This document shows positions 26,536 to 34,489 of a stretch of DNA of 64,000 nucleotides, in pieces. The stretch covers positions 62,001-126,000 of the forward strand of contig NZ_JAOQKC010000004.1 of assembly GCF_025567165.1 (NCBI RefSeq), given 5' to 3'. Position 1 is the first letter of the stretch. Each line of letters opens with the position of its first letter. Position numbers and translations under genes: made by a program. Source of the DNA: Laedolimicola ammoniilytica (GTDB lineage: Bacteria; Bacillota; Clostridia; Lachnospirales; Lachnospiraceae). Below the pieces are notes generated by a model, which saw only the letters and a list, made by a program, of their open reading frames with translations, was not told the origin of the DNA and did no database searches.

Positions 26536-27186
26536 ATGATTATCACACAGAAAAAGCCCATCGATGAATTGATGGCAATGCTCGGAGACGCGCAGAAAAT
26601 TGCGATTCTGGGCTGCGGAAGCTGCGCAACGGCATGTGCCACAGGCGGCGAGAAGGAAGTAGCAGAACTGAAAGCATATCTGGAGTCTAAAGGAAAGACC
26701 GTAGTAGCCACCAATATGGCAGATTACTGCTGTATGAATATGGGTGTAAAGACCGCTATGAAGAAGCTGAACGCGGCAGGACCGGACGCGGTTGTCTGTA
26801 TGTCCTGCGGTGACGGCGTGCAGGTGGCGGCAGCCCACAGCCCGTCCGCACCGGTTTACCCGTCCAACAATACCATGTTCCTGGGTGAGGCTGTCCGTTT
26901 CGGTCTCTTCGAGGAAGCCTGTCATCTGTGCGGAGACTGTGTGCTGGGAACCACCGGCGGTATCTGCCCTATTTCCCGTTGTGCAAAGTCTCTGGTAAAC
27001 GGCCCCTGCGGCGGTCAGAAGAACGGCAAGTGCGAGGTGAATCCGGACAACGACTGTGCATGGATTATGATTTACAAGCGTCTGGAGTCTCTGGGAAGAC
27101 TGGATCTCCTGACAAAGAGAAGACCGGACAAGGGATACGCGAAGGTATCTTATCCGAGAACAATTAATATCAGGGGGAATAAATAA
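26536..27186 (+). CDS. metV: MetV-type methylenetetrahydrofolate reductase C-terminal protein
   Basis: The 216-residue, cysteine-rich protein is the zinc/Fe-S-binding MTHFR_C-type subunit that partners MetF in acetogen-type reductases. It opens with a Rossmann-like KIAILGCGSCATACATGG segment and has CC at ADYCCMNMG, VCMSCGDG, then CHLCGDCVLGTTGGICPISRCAKS and a final CGGQKNGKCEVNPDNDCAW cluster. ATG 26536 follows TTTTAAGGAGAGG. Its stop overlaps the metF start (TAATG). The pairing with metF supports one-carbon metabolism; the electron donor is not encoded next to it. Confidence 0.9.
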   Translation: MIITQKKPIDELMAMLGDAQKIAILGCGSCATACATGGEKEVAELKAYLESKGKTVVATNMADYCCMNMGVKTAMKKLNAAGPDAVVCMSCGDGVQVAAAHSPSAPVYPSNNTMFLGEAVRFGLFEEACHLCGDCVLGTTGGICPISRCAKSLVNGPCGGQKNGKCEVNPDNDCAWIMIYKRLESLGRLDLLTKRRPDKGYAKVSYPRTINIRGNK

Positions 27187-28109
27187 TGGGAATGTTAGAG
27201 AAAGCGCTGGAAGGCGGTAAATTTGGTGTAACCGTTGAGATGGCTCCCCCGAAGGGATATGATTTTACAGAGCAGCTTGCGGTAGCAGAGCTTCTGAAGG
27301 GCAAGGTTCACGGCGTGAATGTAACCGATATGCAGTCTGCCTGTCTGAAGGCTTCTTCTTTAGGCCTTTGCATTAAGCTGAAGGAAGCGGGACTGGAGCC
27401 CATTGTGCAGGTCACAGGACGTGACAGAAGCCGTATGGGGATCATGGGCGATATGCTCTCCGCAGCAGCCTTTGGCATCGACACCATGTTGGCTCTGACC
27501 GGAGACCATCCGACTGTAGGCGATTGCAAGGAGTCCAAGCCCGTCTACGATCTGGATTCCGTAGGTATCCTGCATATGCTGACTTATATGGAAGCTACCG
27601 GCAAAGACTGTGGCGGTAATGATCTGGATAATGCGCCCACCTTTTACAAGGGAGCTGCGGTAACTCCGGTTTACGATCCGCTTCCGTTGCAGATTAACAA
27701 GCTGCGCCAGAAGGTAGACGCAGGCGCACAGTACATCCAGACCCAGGGTATCTTTGATATCGAAGGCCTGAAGCGTTTCATGGACGAGGTGGACAAGGCG
27801 AACATCCATACTCACATCATGGCTGGTATCATCCCGCTGAAGGCGGCTGGTATGGCGAAATATATGAACGAGAATGTACCGGGTATCGCAGTACCCCAGG
27901 ATATGATCGACCGTCTCTCCGCTGCGGCAGCAGAGGGCAAGGAAAAGGGTGTTAAGGGACTGCCCACACAGCTGGGTATCGAGATGGCTGCCGAGATGAT
28001 CGCGAAGATCAAGGACGAGGGCATCTGCGACGGCGTACATATCATGGCCATCGGTGCTGAGAAGAATGTGCCGAAGATTCTGGAGAAGGCCGGAATTACC
28101 ATCGAGTAA
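27186..28109 (+). CDS. metF: Methylenetetrahydrofolate reductase
   Basis: The 307-residue TIM-barrel protein reduces methylene-THF to methyl-THF for methionine synthesis or, in acetogens, the methyl branch of CO2 fixation. Family features are the N-terminal FGVTVEMAPPKGYD, DMQSACLKASSLGLC, LALTGDHPTVGD (about residues 100-111, flavin/folate region) and YIQTQGIFDIEGLKRFM (substrate region). ATG 27186 overlaps the metV stop by one base; a second ATG 6 bases later is an alternative start. It is the catalytic partner of MetV. Confidence 0.95.
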   Translation: MGMLEKALEGGKFGVTVEMAPPKGYDFTEQLAVAELLKGKVHGVNVTDMQSACLKASSLGLCIKLKEAGLEPIVQVTGRDRSRMGIMGDMLSAAAFGIDTMLALTGDHPTVGDCKESKPVYDLDSVGILHMLTYMEATGKDCGGNDLDNAPTFYKGAAVTPVYDPLPLQINKLRQKVDAGAQYIQTQGIFDIEGLKRFMDEVDKANIHTHIMAGIIPLKAAGMAKYMNENVPGIAVPQDMIDRLSAAAAEGKEKGVKGLPTQLGIEMAAEMIAKIKDEGICDGVHIMAIGAEKNVPKILEKAGITIE

Positions 28110-28157
28110 GTGTCGGGATAAGATTTAAGGGAAAAAGAGAAGATAATGTGATAGAGT

Positions 28158-28191
28158 GTGCAGGACGGTTGGAACCGTCCTGCACATTTTT
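28158..28191 (+). terminator. Terminator between metF and azlD (convergent)
   Basis: A perfect 12-base-pair stem (28158-28169 with 28174-28185, 4-base loop TGGA) is followed on the plus strand by ATTTTTAA. It ends metF and abuts the azlD stop. The minus side lacks a T run. Confidence 0.88.
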
Positions 28192-28498
28192 AACCCAAAA
28201 AGAATTCGGCCACAAAAACTACTGCGCAGCAGACGACTGCTACGGGCAGCAGTCCCGCGCCCATCCAGGCAGCTGCAATGCCGATGATGAGGGCCAGCGC
28301 TCCTGCAATGGGAGACTGAGTGGCGTGGATGATGGCCGGAAAGGTCATGACGGCCAAAGTTACGTAGGGCACATAGTAGAGAAAGGACTGGAGGAACTGA
28401 TTTTCCAGCGGCTTTCGAATCAGGGTCAGCGGCAACACACGGATGGCGTAGGATACGGCGGCCATGATCAGGATGTAGATGTAAATATTGTGGGTCAT
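28190..28498 (-). CDS. azlD: AzlD-family branched-chain amino acid exporter subunit
   Basis: The 102-residue protein has three to four membrane helices and an internal SYAIRVLPLTLIRKPLE segment typical of AzlD. Together with AzlC it forms a two-subunit exporter for branched-chain amino acids or analogues such as 4-azaleucine. It overlaps the azlC stop by 4 bases (28495-28498), so the two are translationally coupled on the minus strand. The family assignment is solid; the physiological substrate is inferred. Confidence 0.9.
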   Translation of the reverse strand: MTHNIYIYILIMAAVSYAIRVLPLTLIRKPLENQFLQSFLYYVPYVTLAVMTFPAIIHATQSPIAGALALIIGIAAAWMGAGLLPVAVVCCAVVFVAEFFLG

Positions 28499-29244
28499 GG
28501 GTTCGAAGCTCCTTTCTCAGCAGTGGATTTGAATTCATTCTCTTTGGAAACCGGGAACAGAATCGCGGCTCCGGCGGAAATCACGACCGTCAGGATGATG
28601 GTCCGGGTGCCGTCCGACAGGGTGCTGACCAGAGGCAGCACAGAGCAGGCGAAGCTGGCCACAAAGGACAGGGCCACCAGTCCGGCAACTACCTTATTTT
28701 TCCGGGCGGGCGGAATGATCACGGCCAGGAACATACCGAAGAGAGCCACGCTTAAGGCGCTGACCACGCGTTCCGGTAAGATATTGCCCGCGATGATGCC
28801 AAGGGATGTACCGATGGACCAGCCGGGCATGGCCATGAGCATGGCGCCGTAGGTATAATAAGGATTCAGGTACCCGGGACGGGCAATGGCGATACCGAAA
28901 AGCTCATCCGTAATATCGAAGCCCATCAAAAGCCGGTGCCCCAGAGAAAGTCCGGGCTCCAGCCGCTGGCTCATGGCACAGCTCATCAGAAGATAGCGGG
29001 CGTTGGTGATTAAAGTAACAATGGCGATTTCCGCGTAGGCGGCATTGGCGGCGATGACTGTGATGCCGGCGTATTCGCCCGCAGACGCATTATTCAAAAT
29101 GCTGATTAAAAATCCCTGGAAGGCATTGAGACCGGCGTTCCGCGCAGTGATACCCAGAGAAAATGCCACAGCCAGATAACCGAGGCCAATGGGAATGCCG
29201 TCCCGCATGCCGAAGCGAAAGGCCTGCGCTTTATTATCATTCAT
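28495..29244 (-). CDS. azlC: AzlC-family branched-chain amino acid exporter subunit
   Basis: The 249-residue protein has about seven membrane helices. It begins with a hydrophilic AFRFGMRDGIPIGLGYLAVAFSLG and contains NASAGEYAGITVIAANAAY and LLMGFDITDELFGIA, conserved in AzlC. It opens the minus-strand azlCD operon. Its promoter region is shared with the divergent CmpB-like gene, whose start is 157 bases away. A Trp/Lrp-type regulator is not encoded nearby. Confidence 0.93.
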   Translation of the reverse strand: MNDNKAQAFRFGMRDGIPIGLGYLAVAFSLGITARNAGLNAFQGFLISILNNASAGEYAGITVIAANAAYAEIAIVTLITNARYLLMSCAMSQRLEPGLSLGHRLLMGFDITDELFGIAIARPGYLNPYYTYGAMLMAMPGWSIGTSLGIIAGNILPERVVSALSVALFGMFLAVIIPPARKNKVVAGLVALSFVASFACSVLPLVSTLSDGTRTIILTVVISAGAAILFPVSKENEFKSTAEKGASNP

Positions 29245-29281
29245 AAAATTCTATGCTCCTCTCTCTTTCGAAACAGATAAT

Positions 29282-29310
29282 ATTGTAGCAGTTTCCAGCA
29301 GAGAAGTAAA
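29282..29310 (-). promoter_or_regulatory. Candidate promoter of azlCD (minus strand)
   Basis: On the minus strand TTTACT (29305-29310) and TACAAT (29282-29287) have 17-base spacing, 38 bases before the azlC start. Confidence 0.6.
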
Positions 29311-29332
29311 GAGAGAAGTATAGAGAAAAGAC

Positions 29333-29361
29333 TTGTACAGATTTACGGAAACGGATATAAT
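29333..29361 (+). promoter_or_regulatory. Promoter of the CmpB-like gene
   Basis: TTGTAC (29333-29338) and TATAAT (29356-29361) have 17-base spacing, 41 bases before the start codon. It is divergent to the azlC promoter, with 22 bases between their -35 boxes. Confidence 0.75.
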
Positions 29362-29401
29362 AGGGTTCATATTTTGAAGACGAGAAAGAGGAATCAATAA
29401 G

Positions 29402-30751
29402 ATGGAATGGACAGGATATGAGCTTTTGTGGCTCTTTTTTGCATATGCCTTTGCGGGCTGGATGATTGGTACGGCCGGAGCGGCGGTGCGGCAGAAGAAA
29501 TTTGTGGACGTGGGTTTTCTCTATGGCCCCTGGTGTCCGGCCTACGGCTTTGGCGGCCTGGCCTTCGCTGTTTTCCTGACGGAGCTTCATGACAACCTAT
29601 TTTTCCTGTTCGTGGGCGGCACGATTCTTTCCTTTGTGGTGACGTATACGACTGGCTTCGTGCTGGAGCGGATTTTCCATCGGAAATGGTGGGATTTCTC
29701 CCGGAAACGGTTCCAGTTCAGCGGCTACGTGAGCCTGCCCTGGTCGGTGGTTTGGGGCCTGCTTGGCGTACTCTGTATCCGTTTTGTGAATCCGTTTTTG
29801 CGGGATGTGCTGAAGCTTTTGCCCCATGGGGTTGGAAAAATTATTCTGCTTGTGATTGGTATCATTTTCATTTTGGATTTTGTCGGCACGCTGGTGGGAA
29901 TTTTGAAGGTGAAATCCAGCGTGAGAAAGGCCTCCCTGCTCTATGGTGTAGCAGAGAATCTCCAGAAAACATCCGACGAGATGGGCGGCAGACTGACGGC
30001 CTTTGTGATTCGACGTATGGAGCGGGCGTACCCGAGACTGGCGTCGGAGGAGCTTCTGCGGGCCAGACGGGAGCAGGAGCAGGAAGCTGACGAGGCCCGG
30101 AGCCGGGCCGGCGTTTTTGCGGTGGGCTGCTGTTTTTATAAACTGGTATGCCTGTTTTTACTGGGTGCCTTCCTGGGTGATATCACGGAGACCATTTTCT
30201 GCTATGTGACCGCCGGAAAGCTCATGAGCCGCAGTAGTGTGGTGTATGGGCCCTTCAGTATCGTCTGGGGGCTGGGCTGCGCGCTTCTGACAGCGGTGCT
30301 GTACCGGTATAAGGATCGGAGTGACAGCTTTATTTTCTGCTTTGGTACGGTACTGGGCGGCGCTTACGAGTACATCTGCAGCGTCTTTACGGAGCTGATA
30401 TTCGGTACGGTGTTCTGGGATTATAGTAAGATTCCGTTCAATCTGGGCGGCAGAATTAACCTCCTGTATTGTTTCTTCTGGGGCATCGCTGCAGTAGTCT
30501 GGATGAAGGTGCTGTATCCGCGGTTTTCCGGCTGGATCGAAAAGATTCCGAAGAAATTCGGAACCTGGATGACCTGGATTTTGCTGGTGTTTATGATTTT
30601 TGATATCTGCCTGTCGGGACTGGCCCTGAACCGCTATACAGTGCGGCAGACAGGTGAAGGCATTGAGACGGCGGCGGACGGGTGGCTGGATACCCATTTC
30701 CCGGATGAGCGGATGGAGCGGATTTATCCCAATGCGATTCTGGTGGAATAA
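29402..30751 (+). CDS. Putative ABC transporter type IV / CmpB-family membrane protein, duplicated domain
   Basis: The 449-residue membrane protein contains two copies of the CmpB-type unit. The first (about 5-150) has FAYAFAGWMIGTAG, DVGFLYGPWCPAYGFGGL and a WDFSRKRFQFSGYVSLPWSVVWG region. The second (about 235-375) has LGAFLGDITETIFC, SSVVYGPFSIVWGLGCAL and a WDYSKIPFNLGGRINLLYCFFWG region. The two halves are joined by a charged segment (about 180-235). Single-unit homologues are usually about half this length. The family is annotated as a putative permease, but no transport function is established. It appears monocistronic. Confidence 0.82.
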   Translation: MEWTGYELLWLFFAYAFAGWMIGTAGAAVRQKKFVDVGFLYGPWCPAYGFGGLAFAVFLTELHDNLFFLFVGGTILSFVVTYTTGFVLERIFHRKWWDFSRKRFQFSGYVSLPWSVVWGLLGVLCIRFVNPFLRDVLKLLPHGVGKIILLVIGIIFILDFVGTLVGILKVKSSVRKASLLYGVAENLQKTSDEMGGRLTAFVIRRMERAYPRLASEELLRARREQEQEADEARSRAGVFAVGCCFYKLVCLFLLGAFLGDITETIFCYVTAGKLMSRSSVVYGPFSIVWGLGCALLTAVLYRYKDRSDSFIFCFGTVLGGAYEYICSVFTELIFGTVFWDYSKIPFNLGGRINLLYCFFWGIAAVVWMKVLYPRFSGWIEKIPKKFGTWMTWILLVFMIFDICLSGLALNRYTVRQTGEGIETAADGWLDTHFPDERMERIYPNAILVE

Positions 30752-30759
30752 AAAAAGAC

Positions 30760-30788
30760 TTGATTTTTCAGAGGTTTCGGGCTATACT
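30760..30788 (+). promoter_or_regulatory. Promoter of tmRNA
   Basis: TTGATT (30760-30765) and TATACT (30783-30788) have 17-base spacing, starting 8 bases after the previous gene. Transcription would begin about 60 bases before the mature 5' end, leaving a leader with a CAGCTGCC/GGCAGCTT hairpin. Confidence 0.82.
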
Positions 30789-30855
30789 GGGAACACAGAT
30801 TACCCGAAGTGGGCAAAACAGCTGCCGTTCACAGCGTTTCAGGCAGCTTCAACCA

Positions 30856-31192
30856 GGGCTTGTACTGGTTTCGACGGGGGTCTCGCAGCTGGTGAAGCTA
30901 TCCGCAGGCGATGCGTCAAATCGCGAAATTAAAAATAAACGCTGAAGATAATTTAGCATACGCTGCCTAATGGCAGCTGTCGGCCTTAGAGCACCCGCAC
31001 TTTAAGAATCCGGCATCGATTATGTGGGAAACGACATGCGTTAAGCTTTGCGCGCATGGGCGTATCATGAAGCTACTGAAGTCCGCAGGGTGTTAGTTCC
31101 CGGCTGACGGAGGGAATGTCAAAGAACTGACTACGATAGTAGAAGAACAGGGAACAGGCTTTCGGACAGGGGTTCGATTCCCCTCAGGTCCA
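30856..31192 (+). ncRNA. ssrA: Transfer-messenger RNA (tmRNA)
   Basis: The 5' end GGGCTTG-TACTGGTTTCGACGGGG is the conserved tmRNA start, and the 3' end has the T arm ACAGGGGTTCGATTCCCCT followed by CAGGTCC-A. These acceptor arms pair with two G-U pairs. CCA is not encoded. The tag reading frame ends GCTGAAGATAATTTAGCATA and then CGCTGCCTAA (about 30940-30970), giving a tag that most likely reads AEDNLAYAA; the exact resume codon is uncertain. SmpB and RNase R, its partners, lie 7-10 kb upstream. Confidence 0.96.
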
Positions 31193-31194
31193 TT

Positions 31195-31230
31195 CCGCAA
31201 TCCTTTTAGATGAGGGGTTGCGGATTTTTT
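31195..31230 (+). terminator. Terminator of tmRNA
   Basis: A 9-base-pair stem (31195-31203 with 31215-31223) is followed by ATTTTTT, beginning 3 bases after the mature 3' end. Confidence 0.9.
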
Positions 31231-31244
31231 ATTAGGCAAGAATA

Positions 31245-31295
31245 AATAAGGTATCGTGCATATCCGAGAGGAAGATGTATCCGCGATACCTTATT
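31245..31295 (-). terminator. Hairpin downstream of the aldo/keto reductase gene (bidirectional)
   Basis: AATAAGGTATCG (31245-31256) and CGATACCTTATT (31284-31295) are perfect 12-base inverted repeats enclosing 27 bases, 8 bases after the minus-strand gene. T-rich sequence flanks both sides, so it may act for both directions. Confidence 0.65.
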
Positions 31296-31302
31296 TTGCA
31301 AT

Positions 31303-32259
31303 CTAATACATAATCACAGCCCGCACCGGACACACCGGGCTGCAGTAGCCACAGGTCAGGCATTTGTCGTGGTCGACTTCCGCCAGGCCATTGTCGTTGT
31401 AGAAGATGGCCCCGGCGGGACAGGCGGCTTTGCAGGAGCCGCAGCCCTCACAGTCCTCCTGGTTAATGTAGACCTTCTTTTTGGAGACGTCCGGGTTGTA
31501 GGTCTTCGGCATGGAGCCGTCGAGATAGGCGACGAGATCGTCCACCTCCGCATTTTTTCCAAAGCCGATCATGACCGAATCGATCTCCTCTTTGGAGAAT
31601 ACATAGTCAAGAGCTTCCTGATAATGGGACGTGAGACTTCCGCCGCCGAAGGCCTTCATGGAAAAGACGCCTTTTCCAGCCCGGTGGCAGCGGCGGATGG
31701 CCTCGAGCATTTCCTCTTTGGAACCGAAAGCGTCGCCCTTTCGAATTCCCAGCCCCGCGTAATTGATCAGCGGAAAGACCACGTCCAGTTCCGGCATGGA
31801 AGCGGCGGCTTCTGTGACATCAATGTGATGGGTAGAAAGTCCGATGGCCCGCACCAGCCCCTTTGCCCGGGCGTCTATGAGGGCATTCCATGCTCCGGAT
31901 CGTTCTTCTAATTGCCCCGAACGTACCTCATGCATGAGAAAAATATCAATGACGTCGCGCCCCAGTTCTTCCTGCGCTTCCAGCACTGCATCCATCATTC
32001 CATCATAATCAGTGCAGAGGGATTTGGAGGAAATGACTACGTCGTCAAAGCCCCCATGTTCCAGCGCCCTTTTGATATACGGATAGGTTCGGTAATACTG
32101 TGCCGTATCCAGAAAATTGAACCCATGCTCCAGGGCGTAGCGGATCACCCCAGCTCCCTGTTCCACAGGCAGAGCCAGCTGACTTGGACCCATGGGAAGC
32201 ACCCCGAAGCCCGCGACAGAGACCCGGATGTCTGTGTTTCCTAAAATTTTTTTCTTCAT
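31303..32259 (-). CDS. Aldo/keto reductase with C-terminal 2x[4Fe-4S] ferredoxin domain
   Basis: The 318-residue protein starts at 32259 (minus strand), after AGGGGAACCTTT. Residues about 1-250 form an aldo/keto reductase barrel with LGNTDIRVSVAGFG, LDTAQYYRTYPYIKRAL (catalytic Tyr) and AIGLSTHH. The last 55 residues are a ferredoxin module with CEGCGSCKAACPAG and CLTCGYCSPVCP, eight cysteines for two [4Fe-4S] clusters. Such fusions are common in anaerobes and suggest electron exchange with ferredoxin as well as NAD(P)H. Substrate is unknown. A start 15 codons earlier lacks a ribosome site. Confidence 0.92.
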   Translation of the reverse strand: MKKKILGNTDIRVSVAGFGVLPMGPSQLALPVEQGAGVIRYALEHGFNFLDTAQYYRTYPYIKRALEHGGFDDVVISSKSLCTDYDGMMDAVLEAQEELGRDVIDIFLMHEVRSGQLEERSGAWNALIDARAKGLVRAIGLSTHHIDVTEAAASMPELDVVFPLINYAGLGIRKGDAFGSKEEMLEAIRRCHRAGKGVFSMKAFGGGSLTSHYQEALDYVFSKEEIDSVMIGFGKNAEVDDLVAYLDGSMPKTYNPDVSKKKVYINQEDCEGCGSCKAACPAGAIFYNDNGLAEVDHDKCLTCGYCSPVCPVRAVIMY

Positions 32260-32366
32260 AAAGGTTCCCCTGAATTCCTGAAATTGTGTAAAATATATTG
32301 TCAAAATCGTTGCATTTATTGTAATTATACATGGATTAGTGAAAAAATCAAACCCAAAAGAAACTG

Positions 32367-32395
32367 TTGATTTCTCATTTGATATTTAGTATTAT
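32367..32395 (+). promoter_or_regulatory. Promoter of the plsX operon
   Basis: TTGATT (32367-32372) and TATTAT (32390-32395) have 17-base spacing, 48 bases before plsX. No clear operator was identified. Confidence 0.7.
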
Positions 32396-32442
32396 GATAA
32401 AGGATCTGTATACATAGATCTGAAGATCAGGAGGAAAGATTC

Positions 32443-33456
32443 ATGCAGGATATGATCAGAGTTGCGGTGGACGCAATGGGTGGCGACAATGCGCCGGACG
32501 AGATTATCAAGGGTGCCATGGAAGCCGTAGCGCTGCGGGAGGACATTCAGGTTCTGCTCGTGGGAAAAGAAGAGCTGATTCGGGAGAAGCTGAAAGATTA
32601 TTCCTATAGAGAGCAGCAGGTAGAGATTGTGAATGCGACAGAAGTGATCGAGACGGCAGAGCCGCCGGTGGCTGCGATTCGAACGAAGAAGGATTCTTCC
32701 ATTGTAGTCGGACTGAAGCTGGTAAAAGAGGAAAAGGCGGACGCTTTCGTATCGGCAGGCAGCTCAGGAGCCGTACTGGCAGGAGGACAGCTTCTGGTGG
32801 GACGGATCAAGGGCGTGGAGAGACCGCCTCTGGCACCGCTGATTCCCACAGAGAAGGGCGTATCCCTGTTGATAGACTGCGGAGCCAATGTGGATGCCAG
32901 ACCATCTCATCTGGTACAGTTTGCGAAGATGGGTTCCATCTACATGGAGCATGTCATGGGCGTCAGGAATCCCCGCGTAGCCATCGTCAATATCGGAGCC
33001 GAGGAGGAGAAGGGCAATGCCCTGGTAAAAGAGACCTACCCGCTTTTGAAAGAGTGCGACGGTATCAATTTCGTGGGCAACATTGAGGCGAGAGATATCC
33101 CCCACGGACAGGCGGATGTCATCGTCTGTGAGGCCTTTGTGGGAAATGTGATCCTGAAGCTTTATGAAGGCGTGGGAGCCGTGCTGGTCAGCAAGATCAA
33201 GGCCGGTATGATGAGCACCCTCAGAAGCAAAATCGGCGCGCTTCTGGTGAAGCCGGCGCTGAAGGAGACGTTGAAGTCCTTTGATGCTACCGAATACGGC
33301 GGAGCGCCGCTTCTGGGCCTTCGGGGACTGGTAGTCAAGACCCACGGAAGCTCTAAGGCGAAAGAAGTCAAGAACTCTATTATCCAGTGCGTAACATTTA
33401 AAGAGCAGCGGATTAATGATAAGATCAAAGAGAATATTGTAAGAGAGGAAGGATGA
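32443..33456 (+). CDS. plsX: Phosphate acyltransferase PlsX
   Basis: The 337-residue soluble enzyme makes acyl-phosphate from acyl-ACP for PlsY (encoded at 57.1 kb). Landmarks are VDAMGGDNAPDEIIKGAMEA at the N-terminus (cited as its DAMGGDNAP core), VSAGSSGAVLAGG and GFDATEYGG-like SFDATEYGGAPLLGLRG near the C-terminus. The ATG at 32443 follows TCAGGAGGAAAG; ATG 32452 is an alternative 3 codons later. acpP follows 4 bases after the stop. Confidence 0.96.
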   Translation: MQDMIRVAVDAMGGDNAPDEIIKGAMEAVALREDIQVLLVGKEELIREKLKDYSYREQQVEIVNATEVIETAEPPVAAIRTKKDSSIVVGLKLVKEEKADAFVSAGSSGAVLAGGQLLVGRIKGVERPPLAPLIPTEKGVSLLIDCGANVDARPSHLVQFAKMGSIYMEHVMGVRNPRVAIVNIGAEEEKGNALVKETYPLLKECDGINFVGNIEARDIPHGQADVIVCEAFVGNVILKLYEGVGAVLVSKIKAGMMSTLRSKIGALLVKPALKETLKSFDATEYGGAPLLGLRGLVVKTHGSSKAKEVKNSIIQCVTFKEQRINDKIKENIVREEG

Positions 33457-33460
33457 AACA

Positions 33461-33694
33461 ATGGAATTTGAAAAACTGAAAGAAATTATCGCGGATGTCC
33501 TGAACGTGGACGAGGATGAGATCACCATGGACACCACATTCGTGGACGATCTGGGAGCAGATTCTCTGGATGTATTTCAGATTATCATGGGAATCGAGGA
33601 GGAATTCGACATTGAGATCGCCCAGGAAGAGGCAGAGAAAATCGTATCCGTCGGTGACGCGGTGGAAGCCATTCGCAATCTGAAGAAGGACTAA
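33461..33694 (+). CDS. acpP: Acyl carrier protein
   Basis: The 77-residue acidic four-helix protein has the phosphopantetheine attachment serine at residue 35 in GADSLDV. It carries acyl chains for fatty-acid and phospholipid synthesis and is the substrate donor for PlsX, next to which it is encoded (33456 to 33461). The ATG follows GAGAGGAAGGATGAAACA. A terminator follows before rnc. Confidence 0.97.
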   Translation: MEFEKLKEIIADVLNVDEDEITMDTTFVDDLGADSLDVFQIIMGIEEEFDIEIAQEEAEKIVSVGDAVEAIRNLKKD

Positions 33695-33709
33695 GAAGAT
33701 TATAAAACT

Positions 33710-33746
33710 TGTCTCAGAAAGGCCGCGGCTTTTCTGAGACATTTTT
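33710..33746 (+). terminator. Terminator between acpP and rnc
   Basis: TGTCTCAGAAA (33710-33720) and TTTCTGAGACA (33731-33741) form an 11-base-pair stem, with possible GGCC/GGCT extension inside, followed by TTTTT. Confidence 0.88.
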
Positions 33747-33794
33747 GTGTTGCTGTGAACGAAGTGGGCAGTAACACTTTTGTGAGGAGAACAA

Positions 33795-34478
33795 ATGAAG
33801 CTGGAAGAATTAGAAAACAAACTGGGTTACCATTTTCACGACCGGAGGCTTTTGGAACACGCCCTGTGCCACAGCTCCTACGCCAACGAGCGCCACTGGG
33901 ACAAGCTCATGAACAACGAGCGCCTGGAGTTCTTAGGGGACGCGGTGCTGGAGCTTGCCACCAGCGAATATCTGTATCAGAATTATCCGACCATGCCAGA
34001 GGGCGAGGCCACCCGTACCCGGGCCAGTATCGTCTGCGAGCAGACCCTGGCGCTGTGCGCGCGTGATCTGGGCTTGGGCGAATGGCTAATGCTTGGCAAG
34101 GGCGAAGAACTGACTGGAGGAAGAGACCGGGATTCCATCACCTCAGACGCCATGGAGGCATTGCTGGGAGCCATTTATCTGGACGGTGGTTTTGCTAATG
34201 CAAAAGAATTCGTACATCATTTTATCTTAAATGATATCGAGCACAAAAAACTCTTTTATGATAGCAAGACTATCCTTCAGGAGCAGATTCAGAGTGAGAC
34301 CGAGGAACCGATCCACTATGAACTGGTGAAGGAAGAGGGACCGGATCACAATAAGCGGTTTACGGTAAATGTGGTATTGGGTGAGAAGGTGCTTGGAAGC
34401 GGCAGCGGCCGGACCAAGAAGGCGGCTGAGCAGGAAGCGGCGTACCGGGCACTTCTGGCCAGAAAAGTCCGCGGATAA
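33795..34478 (+). CDS. rnc: Ribonuclease III
   Basis: The 227-residue dsRNA endonuclease processes rRNA and other structured transcripts. The catalytic signature ERLEFLGDAVLEL (residues about 38-50), a second acidic site in DAMEALLGAIYLDGG and a C-terminal dsRNA-binding domain (about 155-225, ending GSGRTKKAAEQEAAYRALL) are complete. The ATG at 33795 follows TGTGAGGAGAACA. smc begins 11 bases downstream, the standard rnc-smc-ftsY order. Confidence 0.97.
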   Translation: MKLEELENKLGYHFHDRRLLEHALCHSSYANERHWDKLMNNERLEFLGDAVLELATSEYLYQNYPTMPEGEATRTRASIVCEQTLALCARDLGLGEWLMLGKGEELTGGRDRDSITSDAMEALLGAIYLDGGFANAKEFVHHFILNDIEHKKLFYDSKTILQEQIQSETEEPIHYELVKEEGPDHNKRFTVNVVLGEKVLGSGSGRTKKAAEQEAAYRALLARKVRG

Positions 34479-34489
34479 CGGGGTAAGGA

